Source: Pseudopedobacter alpinus (lineage in GTDB: Bacteria; Bacteroidota; Bacteroidia; Sphingobacteriales; Sphingobacteriaceae). From it: DNA of 64,000 nt. Below are positions 8,697 through 17,328 of the stretch, piece by piece (the first letter of the stretch is position 1; the number at the start of each line of letters is the position of its first letter). Below the pieces are notes generated by a model. That model was not told the origin of the DNA. It saw only the letters and a program-made list of their open reading frames with translations, and searched no databases. The position numbers and the translations under genes are program-made. Location: NCBI RefSeq assembly GCF_042684645.1, contig NZ_JBHULV010000014.1, positions 1 through 64,000 of the forward strand, written 5' to 3'.

Positions 8697-10213
8697 TTTT
8701 TGTCTGTTTTTTTAATGGGTAAAGTAAACCAATGGAAACCATCTTTGGCAATTAAAGCTTCTGCGGTTTCTGGTCCCCAACTATCGGCAGAGTAATTAGG
8801 GAAACTGATACTTTTTTTAGATTCCCAGCTTTCTAAAACTGGCATAATTAAATCCCAAGCGGTTTCTACTTGGTCACCACGCATAAATAATGTTTGGTCG
8901 CCTTTCATGGCGTCTAATAATAAAGTTTCGTAGGCTTCTGGGCTATCGTTTTCATAAGTGCCATCGTAATTAAAAACCATGTCAACAGGGTTTAAAATCA
9001 TATCTACACCTGGTCTTTTTGCTTGTACTTGCAAACGGATACTCATTTCTGGTTGAATACTAATAATCAACCTGTTTTGTTGCCAACTTTCTGATGATTG
9101 AGAAGGGAAAATTAAATGCGGAACATCCTTAAATTGAATACTGATGATTGAAGATTTTTGATGTATCCTCTTACCAGTTCTTACATAAAAAGGAACATTT
9201 TGCCATCTCCAGTTGTCAATAAAAAACTTCATTGCAGCAAAAGTTTCTGTATTAGAATCTTTATTTACACCTTCTTCTTCTCTGTAACCAGCTACTTTTT
9301 CGCCTTTTACCCAGCCCTCACTATATTGGCCACGTACGGTATTATTTCTTAATTCCTCGGTGCCAAACTTACGCATAGCTCTAAGTACATCAACTTTTCT
9401 ATTACGTATTTCTTCCGCATCAAAATTTACTGGTGGTTCCATTGCAACTAGGCAAAGCACTTGTAAAATATGGTTTTGTACCATGTCTCTTAAAGCGCCA
9501 GAACCATCGTAATAACCGCCTCGGTCTTCAACACCAATATCTTCTGTAACAGATATTTGTACGTGTTCTATAAAGTTTCTATTCCAAATTGGCTCAAAAA
9601 GTGCATTTGCAAACCTAAAAGCTAACATGTTTTGAACCGTTTCTTTACCTAAATAATGGTCTATTCTGTAAATCTGTTTCTCTGCAAAAATACTACTCAG
9701 TAAATTATTTAGCTCCTTTGCCGATTCTAAATCATGACCAAATGGTTTTTCAATTACAATTCTTGTTCTAAGACAATCACTTGCCGAATCTAATTTTGCA
9801 AGATTACTAGCTATTATAGGAAAGAAATTTGGTGCAACAGCTAAATAATGAATAATTGCAGGTTTTTCTGACCATTCCGCCTCATGCTTTTCAATAATAG
9901 ATTGCATTTTTAAATAATCACCTTCGTTGTTAACATCGGTTCTTAAATAAGTGATACGACTAGAAAATTCAGCCCATTTTTCTTTATCGGCTTTACCACT
10001 TCGTGAAAATTTATTGACACCTGCCAATAGATTTTTTATGAAACTTGAATCATTATAATCCGTACGGCCTAAACCTACAATGGCAAATTCTTTATGCATG
10101 TAATTCTCTAAAAATAGATTATACAATGCAGGAATTAGTTTTCTTTCAGCAAGATCACCCGTACCGCCAAAAATCATAAATATTGTTGGCTTTGGTTTAA
10201 TGTTAGATTTCAT
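8693..10213 (-). CDS. zwf: Glucose-6-phosphate 1-dehydrogenase
   Basis: The 506-residue enzyme oxidises glucose-6-phosphate to 6-phosphogluconolactone with NAD(P)+. The N-terminal nucleotide-binding segment (FMIFGGTGDLAERKLIPAL), the active-site signature RIDHYLGKETVQNM and the EKPFGHD motif are intact. Length fits the family. It heads a two-gene operon with pgl; no gnd (6-phosphogluconate dehydrogenase) is adjacent. About 195 nt upstream lies a good -7 promoter box (10408-10415). Confidence 0.96.
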   Translation of the reverse strand: MKSNIKPKPTIFMIFGGTGDLAERKLIPALYNLFLENYMHKEFAIVGLGRTDYNDSSFIKNLLAGVNKFSRSGKADKEKWAEFSSRITYLRTDVNNEGDYLKMQSIIEKHEAEWSEKPAIIHYLAVAPNFFPIIASNLAKLDSASDCLRTRIVIEKPFGHDLESAKELNNLLSSIFAEKQIYRIDHYLGKETVQNMLAFRFANALFEPIWNRNFIEHVQISVTEDIGVEDRGGYYDGSGALRDMVQNHILQVLCLVAMEPPVNFDAEEIRNRKVDVLRAMRKFGTEELRNNTVRGQYSEGWVKGEKVAGYREEEGVNKDSNTETFAAMKFFIDNWRWQNVPFYVRTGKRIHQKSSIISIQFKDVPHLIFPSQSSESWQQNRLIISIQPEMSIRLQVQAKRPGVDMILNPVDMVFNYDGTYENDSPEAYETLLLDAMKGDQTLFMRGDQVETAWDLIMPVLESWESKKSISFPNYSADSWGPETAEALIAKDGFHWFTLPIKKTDKK

Positions 10214-10407
10214 TTATTTGTTGTTCGGTTTAGTTTAAAGGTTAAATTATATGCTTTAAAATGGTTGGTTTTTTTCTCGGTTTCTGAGTTTAAAATAGTG
10301 TGATTACAAAAAATAGGATTGGTTTGCCAATTTGAAAGATTTATGATTAAACATTAATTTTAAGCGGTATCCAAATCCACGTTTTAAATTTTGATTCTTA
10401 ATTGCCC

Positions 10408-10433
10408 CAAAAGTATCAATTGTTTTAATTGAT
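10408..10433 (-). promoter_or_regulatory. Candidate zwf promoter and palindrome
   Basis: Positions 10408-10415 read TACTTTTG on the minus strand, a full match to the TAnnTTTG -7 consensus. Immediately upstream is a 7-bp palindrome, ATCAATT-5-AATTGAT (10415-10433), which could be an operator or part of a terminator. It would give zwf a leader of roughly 190 nt. Confidence 0.4.
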
Positions 10434-10468
10434 TTTTGTATTAATTTAAAAAAATGAAATTCAAAAGA

Positions 10469-11206
10469 TTAAGGTTTAACCGTTTTAACGCTATAGCTTT
10501 CTTCAATTGCCCATAAAAAGACGCCACCCTTTATTCCGTCTCTATTGTTTACTACTTTAATATTAGCATCTAATTTGAAATTTATTTTCTTAGAATTTCC
10601 TCCGCTAAGGTATAAATGATCGTAATTAATTACTGTTTTAAATGTTTTTAAAACTTCTTTAAGTTTTTCGTTCCATTTAACTTCTCCATCTTTTATCAAA
10701 GCATCATCACCAATAAACTCATCATAATCTATATCTTTCCTTACTGGTAAATGTGCTAATTCTAAATGAGGCAGTAAGGCACCATCCATAAAAAGTGCCG
10801 TACCAAAGCCTGTACCCAAAGTAATTACCATTTCTAAACCTTTACCTTTTATTAATGCAAAACCTTGTAAGTCGGCATCATTTACCAAACGTACAGGCCT
10901 TTTAAATTGTGTGGCTATTGCTTTACTTAAATCAAAATTTTCAAATGCTTTGTTGTTTAAATTTGGGGCGGTAAAAACAACACCTTTTTTAACAAAACCG
11001 GGGAAACCCACTGCTATTTTATCAACCTCAGGAAAATCTTTAGTTAAAGTTTCTATAGCTTTCAATACTTTTTTCGGATCTGCTTTTTCAGGAGTTTCAA
11101 TCTTTTTATACTCATGTACAGATTCTCCATCCTCACTTAATACTGTAGCCTTAATATTGGTGCCGCCAATATCAATCACCAATATATTTTCTTTTTTAAT
11201 TTTCAT
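10469..11206 (-). CDS. ROK-family kinase, polyphosphate glucokinase-like
   Basis: The 245-residue sugar kinase belongs to the ROK/actin-ATPase fold. Visible motifs are the phosphate-1 loop VIDIGGTNIKATVL, the catalytic-loop region VNDADLQG, phosphate-2 LGTGFGTALF, and the C-terminal LSGGNSKKI. It lacks the CxCGxxGC zinc motif of NagC-type ROK proteins. The overall pattern, including the WNEKLKEVLK helix, is closest to polyphosphate/ATP glucokinases. Making glucose-6-phosphate would feed the adjacent zwf-pgl operon, which supports the glucokinase reading; the phosphoryl donor cannot be decided from sequence alone. Confidence 0.75.
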   Translation of the reverse strand: MKIKKENILVIDIGGTNIKATVLSEDGESVHEYKKIETPEKADPKKVLKAIETLTKDFPEVDKIAVGFPGFVKKGVVFTAPNLNNKAFENFDLSKAIATQFKRPVRLVNDADLQGFALIKGKGLEMVITLGTGFGTALFMDGALLPHLELAHLPVRKDIDYDEFIGDDALIKDGEVKWNEKLKEVLKTFKTVINYDHLYLSGGNSKKINFKLDANIKVVNNRDGIKGGVFLWAIEESYSVKTVKP

Positions 11207-11304
11207 TTTTTATGTTTTAAGATATAAGGTTTTGGATTTGTGCAAATTTGCAAACAATTTTATGCTAAAAGCATAAATAATTAAAAGTTAAGGTAATAAA
11301 CAAA

Positions 11305-11339
11305 AAGAAAAGGAGCTAAAAATTTTAGCTCCTTTTCTT
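11305..11339. terminator. Hairpin terminator downstream of the TonB-receptor operon
   Basis: A 17-bp perfect inverted repeat (AAGAAAAGGAGCTAAAA with its complement) lies 24 bp past the minus-strand stop at 11363. The run of T on that strand is provided by the A-rich left flank. Confidence 0.7.
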
Positions 11340-11362
11340 AAAATATAATTCAAATTGAATTT

Positions 11363-11917
11363 TTAATTTACTACTGCTAATGGAAACGTAGCTTCTAAAT
11401 CAGTGCTTCCAGGTGTTTCAGTGCCGTTTTTAACACCATTAGGCTGGTGTCTTAAAACAATTGTAAATGTACCATTACTTGCTGCACCGGTTGTGCCTCT
11501 GGCAGTAAAGCCTACTGGTAAATTTTTCGAATCGACATCAAAATTGCTAAAAGTTAAATTAGCCCCAGTAGTTTTATAAACAAACAAATGTTCGTCTTTT
11601 TTTTCTTCAACTTCTTCCTTAACGTCCTCCGCAGGATTTTCAGTTTCATTTAAAATAGAAGTTACAGCAACATTATATACTTTATTAGCTTTTAAAGATA
11701 AATTGCTAATTACTGGCGCATTGCCACCATCACCGTCTAAATCTCTGTAGGTAATAGTTTTAACATCCGTAGCATCTGTTGTATTTGTAAATGTTAAAGA
11801 AATAGTTGTAATTAATTCTTCTTCATCAACATCGGGTAAATTGTCTTTTTTACAAGCGTTTAAAGAAATTGATACAATTGCAAAAGCGAATATTAAATAT
11901 TTGAATGAATTTTTCAT
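11363..11917 (-). CDS. Putative lipoprotein downstream of a TonB receptor
   Basis: The 184-residue product has a lipoprotein signal (MKNSFKYLIFAFAIVSISL, lipobox SLNAC, Cys near residue 22) followed by KKD, which is unusual for inner-membrane retention and fits surface or outer-membrane lipoproteins. The rest is beta-rich and acidic, with a Glu/Lys stretch (EDVKEEVEEKKDEH) in the middle. I do not recognise a named family. It is 19 bp behind the TonB-dependent receptor gene in the same operon, a layout common for receptor-partner lipoproteins, so a substrate-binding accessory role is inferred. Confidence 0.7.
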   Translation of the reverse strand: MKNSFKYLIFAFAIVSISLNACKKDNLPDVDEEELITTISLTFTNTTDATDVKTITYRDLDGDGGNAPVISNLSLKANKVYNVAVTSILNETENPAEDVKEEVEEKKDEHLFVYKTTGANLTFSNFDVDSKNLPVGFTARGTTGAASNGTFTIVLRHQPNGVKNGTETPGSTDLEATFPLAVVN

Positions 11918-11936
11918 AATCTGTTTTTTTAATGTT

Positions 11937-14243
11937 TTAAAATGGAATTTTTATTCTAAAAATAAAGTTTCTGCCTTGTTCATCGGCAAAGTATCTAAAC
12001 CTATTTAAGTAGTTTCTGTAAGCTAAGTTTGTTAAGTTTTGTACGGTTAAACTAAAACCTACCTCTTTTTTGAATAGGGTAATTTTTGTACTTACATCTG
12101 CACTAAAGAGGGTGTAAGCTGGGGGTGTTGCTGCATAATCTTGTGATTGTAATACTCTGTTTTGTCTGTTTGTGTGGGTTAGGCCAAAGTTAACAGTACT
12201 ATTATGAAGTTTACCAATCTTCTCTATATTCCAGATGGCACTTAATCCATATTGGTCTGCAGGAATAAACTCTAAAAACGTATCCTTTGCTCTATCAATT
12301 GCTCTAACCATAGAGTATTTAGCTTGCAATTCTACACTGTTTACTATTTCAGTACCAGCTAAAAAATCTATCCCAGTAAAACGGGCATTTACTTGTTTGT
12401 AATTAAAAGTTGGATACGCACCTCTGCTGGTTAAAATGAGTTCTGTTCCGGGTTTTAAATAAATATAATTATCTATTAGGTTCAGATAAGCATTTACATC
12501 AAATGTAAACTTACCTTGTTCCTTCTTTAATCCTGTGGCAAAATTAAGTGCACTTTCTTCTTTCAAGTTTCTATCGCCAATTTCAAAAGTTCCACTGCCT
12601 TGGTGTGTCCCAAAGCTAAATAACTCGTTAATAGACGGTGGTCGCCAGCCCTTACTAAAAGTAAAATTTGCTAGAACAGCGCTTCCAATTTGGTAATTAC
12701 CGCCTAAAGAAGCAGAAAACTGACTAAAGTTGAACTCCGGTCTTATTTCAGGTGAAGTACTTACATTTGGGTTTTCACGCAATCTGGCTACCATATATTT
12801 ATAGTCAAATCGTAATCCCGCTTCTATTTCAAACTTATTACCAACATACTTTTCTGTTGCGTAAACACCATTTGCTAAACTGTTAAAGAAAGGCACTAAA
12901 TACCTACCATCGTAAAAATTTTGCTGAAAAATAGCATTGTAGCCTATTTTACCTTTAATGTTTTTGCTTAAACTATGGTCCAAGTGAAAATCCAAATTAT
13001 GTGTACTTAGCTCAAATCTTAATTGGTAAGATTTACTTTGCGATGCTCTAATTTGATCATACTCTTCACGGTTATTCTGTTGAAAGCTATATTGTAATTC
13101 TAGCTTTCCCATATTAACCAATTTAAAAGCCTTCAACTTTAAAATACTATGACTAACTTGCTGGTAAGGCCTATCAATTTCATAACCAAAATCTGCATCA
13201 GGTAATGGTCTAGTGCCATTAATTGCATTTTGCAAATCTGTAGTACTTCCAATCTGAGCGCCAGAAAAAACACCAATCTTAGTAATAAAATTACTTGCGT
13301 AAACTTCAAATCCAAATTTGTTTTTTTGATAACCTGCCATCACAGCGCCATTAAATTGCTGGAAACCTGTATTGTCTAAATAATAATCTGGCGTTTTGGC
13401 ATTGCCTGCAATTTGAGAAGTTAGATAGGCTCTCCAGCTCCAATTTTTAGATGAATTTTCTACCCTTGTGTTAAATAAAGCTTGTCCATTATTGCTTCCG
13501 CCAACTAAATTAACTTCACCATTAAATCCGCTTTGATATTGCAAAGGTTTAGGTTCTACTAATATTACTCCGGCTATAGCGTCAGATCCATAAGCTACCG
13601 CAGATGCTCCTTTTAAAACGATAATTTGATCTGCAATTAATGGGTCAATTTCTGGTGCATGTTCTACCCCCCATTGTTGCCCCTCTTGCCTAACACCAGC
13701 ATTATAAATTAATACACGGTTAGAGTGCATGCCATGTATAGCAGGTTTAGAAATGGAAGGACCGGTTTGTAAAGATGTTAAACCCGGTATTTTTTTTAAA
13801 GCTTCGCCAAGGCTTGCACCTTTAGTCAATTCTAAATTTATACCTGTTAAAACAGATCTGGTTTGTGTAGGGGTTTCAATTATCTTTTTCTCGGTAATTA
13901 CTACTTCGTTTAAAGCATTATCATCCATTTTTAAAAAGAAATTTAATTCTAAGTTTTTGGCAATAGTTATTTTGCGAATAACTTTTTGGTAACCCAAAAA
14001 AGAAATTTCTACAGTATAATCTCCTGCACACAAATTTTCGAAATGAAAATGACCTTCATAATCTGTAACCGTTTGTAGGTTTTTTTCAGCTAGCTTAATA
14101 AACGCACCTGGTAACAATGTTTTAGTTTGGTTATCATATACATTACCAAAAAAAGTATAGTTACAGTTTTGCGAATAGAGTTGTTGGCTAAAGCTTAATA
14201 ATGCAATAAGCATTAAAAACTTAAACCAATTTTTAAAACACAT
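11937..14243 (-). CDS. TonB-dependent receptor, probable metal uptake
   Basis: The 768-residue outer-membrane receptor has a signal peptide ending near LYSQN and a carboxypeptidase-regulatory-like domain at about residues 28-115 (FGNVYDNQTKTLLPGAFI). The plug domain runs about 125-230, with LGEALKKIPGL, RVLIYNAGVRQEGQQWG and VLKGASAVAYGSDAIAGV, and is followed by a 22-strand-type barrel ending in the C-terminal Phe of FIFRIKIPF. It imports a ligand using TonB energy. The His-rich protein encoded upstream and the lipoprotein downstream suggest a divalent metal, zinc or copper, rather than a glycan, because no SusD gene is present. Confidence 0.88.
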   Translation of the reverse strand: MCFKNWFKFLMLIALLSFSQQLYSQNCNYTFFGNVYDNQTKTLLPGAFIKLAEKNLQTVTDYEGHFHFENLCAGDYTVEISFLGYQKVIRKITIAKNLELNFFLKMDDNALNEVVITEKKIIETPTQTRSVLTGINLELTKGASLGEALKKIPGLTSLQTGPSISKPAIHGMHSNRVLIYNAGVRQEGQQWGVEHAPEIDPLIADQIIVLKGASAVAYGSDAIAGVILVEPKPLQYQSGFNGEVNLVGGSNNGQALFNTRVENSSKNWSWRAYLTSQIAGNAKTPDYYLDNTGFQQFNGAVMAGYQKNKFGFEVYASNFITKIGVFSGAQIGSTTDLQNAINGTRPLPDADFGYEIDRPYQQVSHSILKLKAFKLVNMGKLELQYSFQQNNREEYDQIRASQSKSYQLRFELSTHNLDFHLDHSLSKNIKGKIGYNAIFQQNFYDGRYLVPFFNSLANGVYATEKYVGNKFEIEAGLRFDYKYMVARLRENPNVSTSPEIRPEFNFSQFSASLGGNYQIGSAVLANFTFSKGWRPPSINELFSFGTHQGSGTFEIGDRNLKEESALNFATGLKKEQGKFTFDVNAYLNLIDNYIYLKPGTELILTSRGAYPTFNYKQVNARFTGIDFLAGTEIVNSVELQAKYSMVRAIDRAKDTFLEFIPADQYGLSAIWNIEKIGKLHNSTVNFGLTHTNRQNRVLQSQDYAATPPAYTLFSADVSTKITLFKKEVGFSLTVQNLTNLAYRNYLNRFRYFADEQGRNFIFRIKIPF

Positions 14244-14279
14244 GGAATAATTAATTAGTGATAATTATTAAATAAAAAA

Positions 14280-14615
14280 TTATGCAGCAATTAATACAGG
14301 AGGGGCTTTATTTCTACAGAAATATAAATATTTGGTATAACGTTTATCTTCAAAATTTACAATTAAATCTATAAAAGGGCCATCAAAATTATCTGATTGT
14401 TGAATGTTCGGAATATTCCCTATAAAAACAGCATCAGAAAAAGTATGACAGTGTTCGTCATGAGATTTAATGTGGTTTTCGCAAAATTTAAGATTACAAT
14501 CAACAATAGGTAAAAAATGATGATTGTGAAAAATATTATGCAAAGGTATAGAGGCACTAGTAATGGCTACTAATAATATAATACTATAAATATATTTTAC
14601 TGCCCTTTTAAGCAT
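14280..14615 (-). CDS. Small His-rich membrane-associated protein
   Basis: The product is 111 residues from the ATG at 14615; a GTG at 14621 would add two. An N-terminal hydrophobic helix (YIYSIILLVAITSASIPL) acts as a signal or anchor. It is followed by clustered His and Cys residues (HNIFHNHHF, CNLKFCENHIKSHDEHCHTF), a clear metal-binding look. The C-terminal part is unremarkable. It is the first gene of the operon with the TonB-dependent receptor. Function is inferred as metal binding or sensing at the envelope. The -7 box ends only 5 nt before the ATG. Confidence 0.65.
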   Translation of the reverse strand: MLKRAVKYIYSIILLVAITSASIPLHNIFHNHHFLPIVDCNLKFCENHIKSHDEHCHTFSDAVFIGNIPNIQQSDNFDGPFIDLIVNFEDKRYTKYLYFCRNKAPPVLIAA

Positions 14616-14620
14616 AGCCA

Positions 14621-14628
14621 CAAAATTA
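14621..14628 (-). promoter_or_regulatory. -7 box of the metal-uptake operon
   Basis: Reads TAATTTTG on the minus strand and lies 5 nt from the ATG at 14615, so the transcript would be leaderless or nearly so. Confidence 0.4.
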
Positions 14629-14659
14629 ACTATTTTAGCCTAAAAAAAACTTTTGGTAG

Positions 14660-14676
14660 GTAACAATATCCGTTAC
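14660..14676. promoter_or_regulatory. Candidate operator between divergent genes
   Basis: GTAAC-7-GTTAC is a perfect 5-bp inverted repeat lying between the His-rich operon and the divergent plus-strand gene. It could bind a metal-responsive repressor of the Fur/Zur type, but the match to any known box is not exact. Confidence 0.25.
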
Positions 14677-14704
14677 ATTACATTAAACAAACAAAAACAT
14701 CATC

Positions 14705-14712
14705 TATCTTTG
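14705..14712 (+). promoter_or_regulatory. -7 box of the gene at 14719
   Basis: TATCTTTG matches the Bacteroidota -7 consensus and is 6 nt from the ATG at 14719, predicting a leaderless or near-leaderless transcript. Confidence 0.4.
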
Positions 14713-14718
14713 CTTAAC

Positions 14719-15060
14719 ATGAAACCAGCAGAAGTCAATCAAAAGTTTAAAGAACTTCAACATAAATTAGCCATACAGTTTGATAGTGATACGCCAGATA
14801 TTAAAGTAATTTTATTTTTAATTGGCGTACAGGAATTAGGTAAAGGCCCTAAAAAATTTAGTAAAAGACAAAAGGAAGAATTAATGCACATTGCAAATTG
14901 CAGGCTTTTTTCTGAATTGGGTTTTTACGAATTAGAAGGTGTTGACCAAGACGGCTGGCCACATTGGCGTGTAACCAAACCTATACCTGCCTATACTGTA
15001 TTGGAGCAAGAAATGCTGATGAAAACTTTAATTGTAAAGTATTTTGAAGATGTTTTTTAA
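14719..15060 (+). CDS. Conserved hypothetical protein
   Basis: The 113-residue soluble protein begins at MKPAEVNQKF. A longer reading from TTG at 14653 would overlap the promoter box and is rejected. The sequence is mostly helical, with a central ILFLIGVQELGKGPKKFSKRQKEEL segment and a WPHWRVTKPIP region. I recognise it as a small protein recurrent in Bacteroidota genomes but know of no function. It is divergent from the metal-uptake operon and ends at a strong terminator. Confidence 0.75.
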   Translation: MKPAEVNQKFKELQHKLAIQFDSDTPDIKVILFLIGVQELGKGPKKFSKRQKEELMHIANCRLFSELGFYELEGVDQDGWPHWRVTKPIPAYTVLEQEMLMKTLIVKYFEDVF

Positions 15061-15062
15061 CA

Positions 15063-15089
15063 AAAAAAGCCGCTATAAGCGGCTTTTTT
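15063..15089. terminator. Bidirectional hairpin terminator
   Basis: A 12-bp stem (AAAAAAGCCGCT with AGCGGCTTTTTT) and a 3-nt loop, ending in T-runs on both strands, separates the genes ending at 15060 and 15111. Confidence 0.85.
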
Positions 15090-15110
15090 AATTTTCATAG
15101 GTGTATGAAA

Positions 15111-15638
15111 TTATTTGTTTGGTCTTTTAAAAGCATAAGCTAATCTTACAGCAACCATTCCGTTACTCACATCGTTTTTATATTCAAAACCCTCATAACG
15201 TAAAGCAATATCCCATTTGTTGTTAGCATAACCTAAACTTGGAGCCCAAGCAAATGCAGTTCCAGCACCATTTCTAGTTCCAAAAGCAACACCTGCTTCT
15301 GGTTGTACGTAAAATGTATTTCCGAAGAAAAATTTTGCACCAGCCTTTAATGGAATTAAATCACTTTGTTGGTTACCTTCTGGACCACCAACAAAACCAT
15401 AATAACCAGTTGTTAAGGTTAAAGAAGTTCTTTCTCCTAAGTCACGCTGTAATCTCAAATCGGGAGCTATAACAATATCGCCCATATTTGATTTTGTTGG
15501 AACACCAATGCCTAAGGCACCACTTAATCTTGTTACATGTCCTTTTTCTGAAGTTTGCGCCGAAGCATTTGTAAATTGTATTAGGGCTAAAACAGCTACT
15601 GCAATAATCCCTTTAAAGTTAATTTTTTTCATAATCAT
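15111..15638 (-). CDS. Small outer-membrane beta-barrel protein
   Basis: The 175-residue product has a signal peptide (MKKINFKGIIAVAVLALIQF, cleavage near ASAQT) and about eight amphipathic strands (LSGALGIGVPT, TSLTLTTGYYGFVG, KWDIALRYEGFEY, GMVAVRLAYAFKR), which is the pattern of an OmpW/OprF-like porin-fold barrel. Start is MIMKK or, equally likely, the ATG two codons later. No enzymatic motif is seen. It is transcribed alone, convergent with the gene before it. Confidence 0.75.
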   Translation of the reverse strand: MIMKKINFKGIIAVAVLALIQFTNASAQTSEKGHVTRLSGALGIGVPTKSNMGDIVIAPDLRLQRDLGERTSLTLTTGYYGFVGGPEGNQQSDLIPLKAGAKFFFGNTFYVQPEAGVAFGTRNGAGTAFAWAPSLGYANNKWDIALRYEGFEYKNDVSNGMVAVRLAYAFKRPNK

Positions 15639-15791
15639 TAATTTTTTATTGGCTTAAGCAAGAGCTGTGCCAAGTTATCCCTGTTATTGTTCTACATTCT
15701 ACAATATTCTGTATCACTGATGATTATAAAATTATTTCTTTTGTTTAAAAAAAGAACGATTTTTGCAAGTGTATAATAAAAACCCACTAAA

Positions 15792-16109
15792 ATGTTTGAT
15801 AAACTATTTGAAGCACAGCAAAAAGCCGAGGAGGCTAAGAAAAGATTAGACGCTATAATGGTAAGCGCAGATGCACAAAATGGTGCAGTAAAAATAACAG
15901 CTACAGCATCTAAAACTATAAAAACTATAGAAATTGACGAGAAATTTATAGAAGAAAATGGTAAAGAAGGCTTAGAAGAAGTTTTAGTCATCGCTATAAA
16001 TAAGGTTTTGGCACAAGCAGAAAACGTGTCTCAGGCAGAGATGGCAGCAGTAACAAACCAAATGTTAGGTGGAATGGGCGATTTAGGTAGCCTATTCGGT
16101 AAAAAATAA
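15792..16109 (+). CDS. ebfC: Nucleoid-associated protein of the YbaB/EbfC family
   Basis: The 105-residue dimeric DNA-binding protein has the family layout: a charged N-terminal helix (FEAQQKAEEAKKRLD), a short beta-hairpin (GAVKITATASKTIKTIEID), and a C-terminal helix ending in a Met/Gly-rich tail (QMLGGMGDLGSLFG). Size matches. In many genomes the family sits with dnaX-recR; here it is followed 6 nt later by a metal-dependent hydrolase gene, which implies co-transcription. Confidence 0.88.
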   Translation: MFDKLFEAQQKAEEAKKRLDAIMVSADAQNGAVKITATASKTIKTIEIDEKFIEENGKEGLEEVLVIAINKVLAQAENVSQAEMAAVTNQMLGGMGDLGSLFGKK

Positions 16110-16115
16110 TTGACA

Positions 16116-16808
16116 ATGGAGATTAACTATTTAGGACATTCTTGTTTCATCATCAGTGTAAACGGAAAAACTATATTGATAGACCCTTTTATTACCCCCA
16201 ACCAATTAGCTAGACATATTGATGCAAATGAAATTGTTTGTGATTATATTTTAGTAAGTCACGGACATGAAGACCATGTTGCAGATTTGGTTGAAATAGC
16301 AAAGCGCACCAATGCTAAAGTGGTAAGTTCTTTCGAGATTATAGCGTGGCTAAAAAAACAAGGTATTGAAAACGGACATCCTATGAATTTAGGTGGGAAT
16401 TGGGATTTTGATTTTGGTAGTGTGAAAATGATTTACGCTGCACATTCTAACTCTTTACCTGATGGTACTTACGGAGGAACAGCTTCGGGCTTTGTAATTA
16501 AAGCAGAAGGAAAGACCATTTATTACGCTGGTGATACAGCCTTAAACCAAGAGATGAAGCTTACTGGGGAGATATTTGATATTGATTATGCCTTTTTACC
16601 CATTGGCGATAACTTTACAATGGGTATTGATGATGCCATTACTGCCTCCAAATTTATCAATTGCAAAAACATCATTGCGATGCATTATGATACCTTTGGA
16701 TATATTAAAATAGATCATGAAAAAGCTAAACAAGCTTTTGCTGATGCTGGCTGTGATTTAAAAATATTACCAATTTCTGTTGCTGAGGCAGATGCTTTAA
16801 CCATCTAA
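16116..16808 (+). CDS. UPF0173-type metal-dependent hydrolase
   Basis: The 230-residue product starts at the ATG at 16116 (a TTG at 16110 adds two residues). It has the metallo-beta-lactamase fold: INYLGHSCF at the N-terminus, the metal ligands in SHGHEDHVAD, then GTASGFVI, YYAGDTALN and the late IAMHYDTFG His. Length and motifs match the UPF0173 (YtkL-like) group, whose physiological substrate is not established. It is co-transcribed with ebfC and ends at a perfect hairpin. Confidence 0.88.
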   Translation: MEINYLGHSCFIISVNGKTILIDPFITPNQLARHIDANEIVCDYILVSHGHEDHVADLVEIAKRTNAKVVSSFEIIAWLKKQGIENGHPMNLGGNWDFDFGSVKMIYAAHSNSLPDGTYGGTASGFVIKAEGKTIYYAGDTALNQEMKLTGEIFDIDYAFLPIGDNFTMGIDDAITASKFINCKNIIAMHYDTFGYIKIDHEKAKQAFADAGCDLKILPISVAEADALTI

Positions 16809-16845
16809 AACCAAAAACAGCGAATTTATTCGCTGTTTTTGGTTT
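16808..16845. terminator. Bidirectional hairpin terminator
   Basis: A 17-bp perfect stem (AAACCAAAAACAGCGAA with its complement) and a 4-nt loop starts at the last base of the hydrolase stop codon and precedes the ssb stop. Confidence 0.85.
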
Positions 16846-16855
16846 CAAATAAGTT

Positions 16856-17311
16856 TTAAAATGGCAAATCGTTTTCAGCTTCGTCTAAACCAAACTTTCC
16901 TGTGCCTAAATCTTTAGGACCTTCTTCTGAAACTTCGTTGTTATTACTGGATGATGCAGGCGTAGTTGGACCTTCAAAATCGCTTTTTCTGCCTAACAAA
17001 GTAAAATTCTCTGCAACTACTTCTGTACTGTATTTTTTATGGCCCTCTTTATCTTCAAAAGAGCGAGTTCTTAATTTACCTTCAATGTAAACCAACTTAC
17101 CCTTGTGTAAATATTTTGCAGCAACATCAGCCAAACCTCTCCACATTACAATGTTATGCCATTCGGTTTGTTCAATACGCTTTCCATCTTTGTTGTAAGA
17201 TTCTGATGTAGCTAAAGGAAAACTTGCTACAGTTACATTTCCGTCTAAATGCCTCACTTCTGGGTCTTTACCCAAGTGACCAACTAAAATAACTCTGTTA
17301 ACGCCTGACAT
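16856..17311 (-). CDS. ssb: Single-stranded DNA-binding protein
   Basis: The 151-residue OB-fold protein covers ssDNA during replication and repair. N-terminus MSGVNRVILVGHLGKDPEVR, the VYIEGKLRTRSFEDKEG strand region and the acidic C-terminal protein-interaction tip ending DLPF are all present. The stop of mutY lies 17 nt upstream, so mutY-ssb is likely one transcript, pairing two DNA-maintenance genes. Confidence 0.95.
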   Translation of the reverse strand: MSGVNRVILVGHLGKDPEVRHLDGNVTVASFPLATSESYNKDGKRIEQTEWHNIVMWRGLADVAAKYLHKGKLVYIEGKLRTRSFEDKEGHKKYSTEVVAENFTLLGRKSDFEGPTTPASSSNNNEVSEEGPKDLGTGKFGLDEAENDLPF

Positions 17312-17328
17312 AATTTAAGGGATAAATT

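Noticed and set aside
14653..14718. Upstream TTG extension of the gene at 14719
   Set aside because: The extension overlaps the -7 promoter box and the inverted repeat; the natural N-terminus begins at the ATG.
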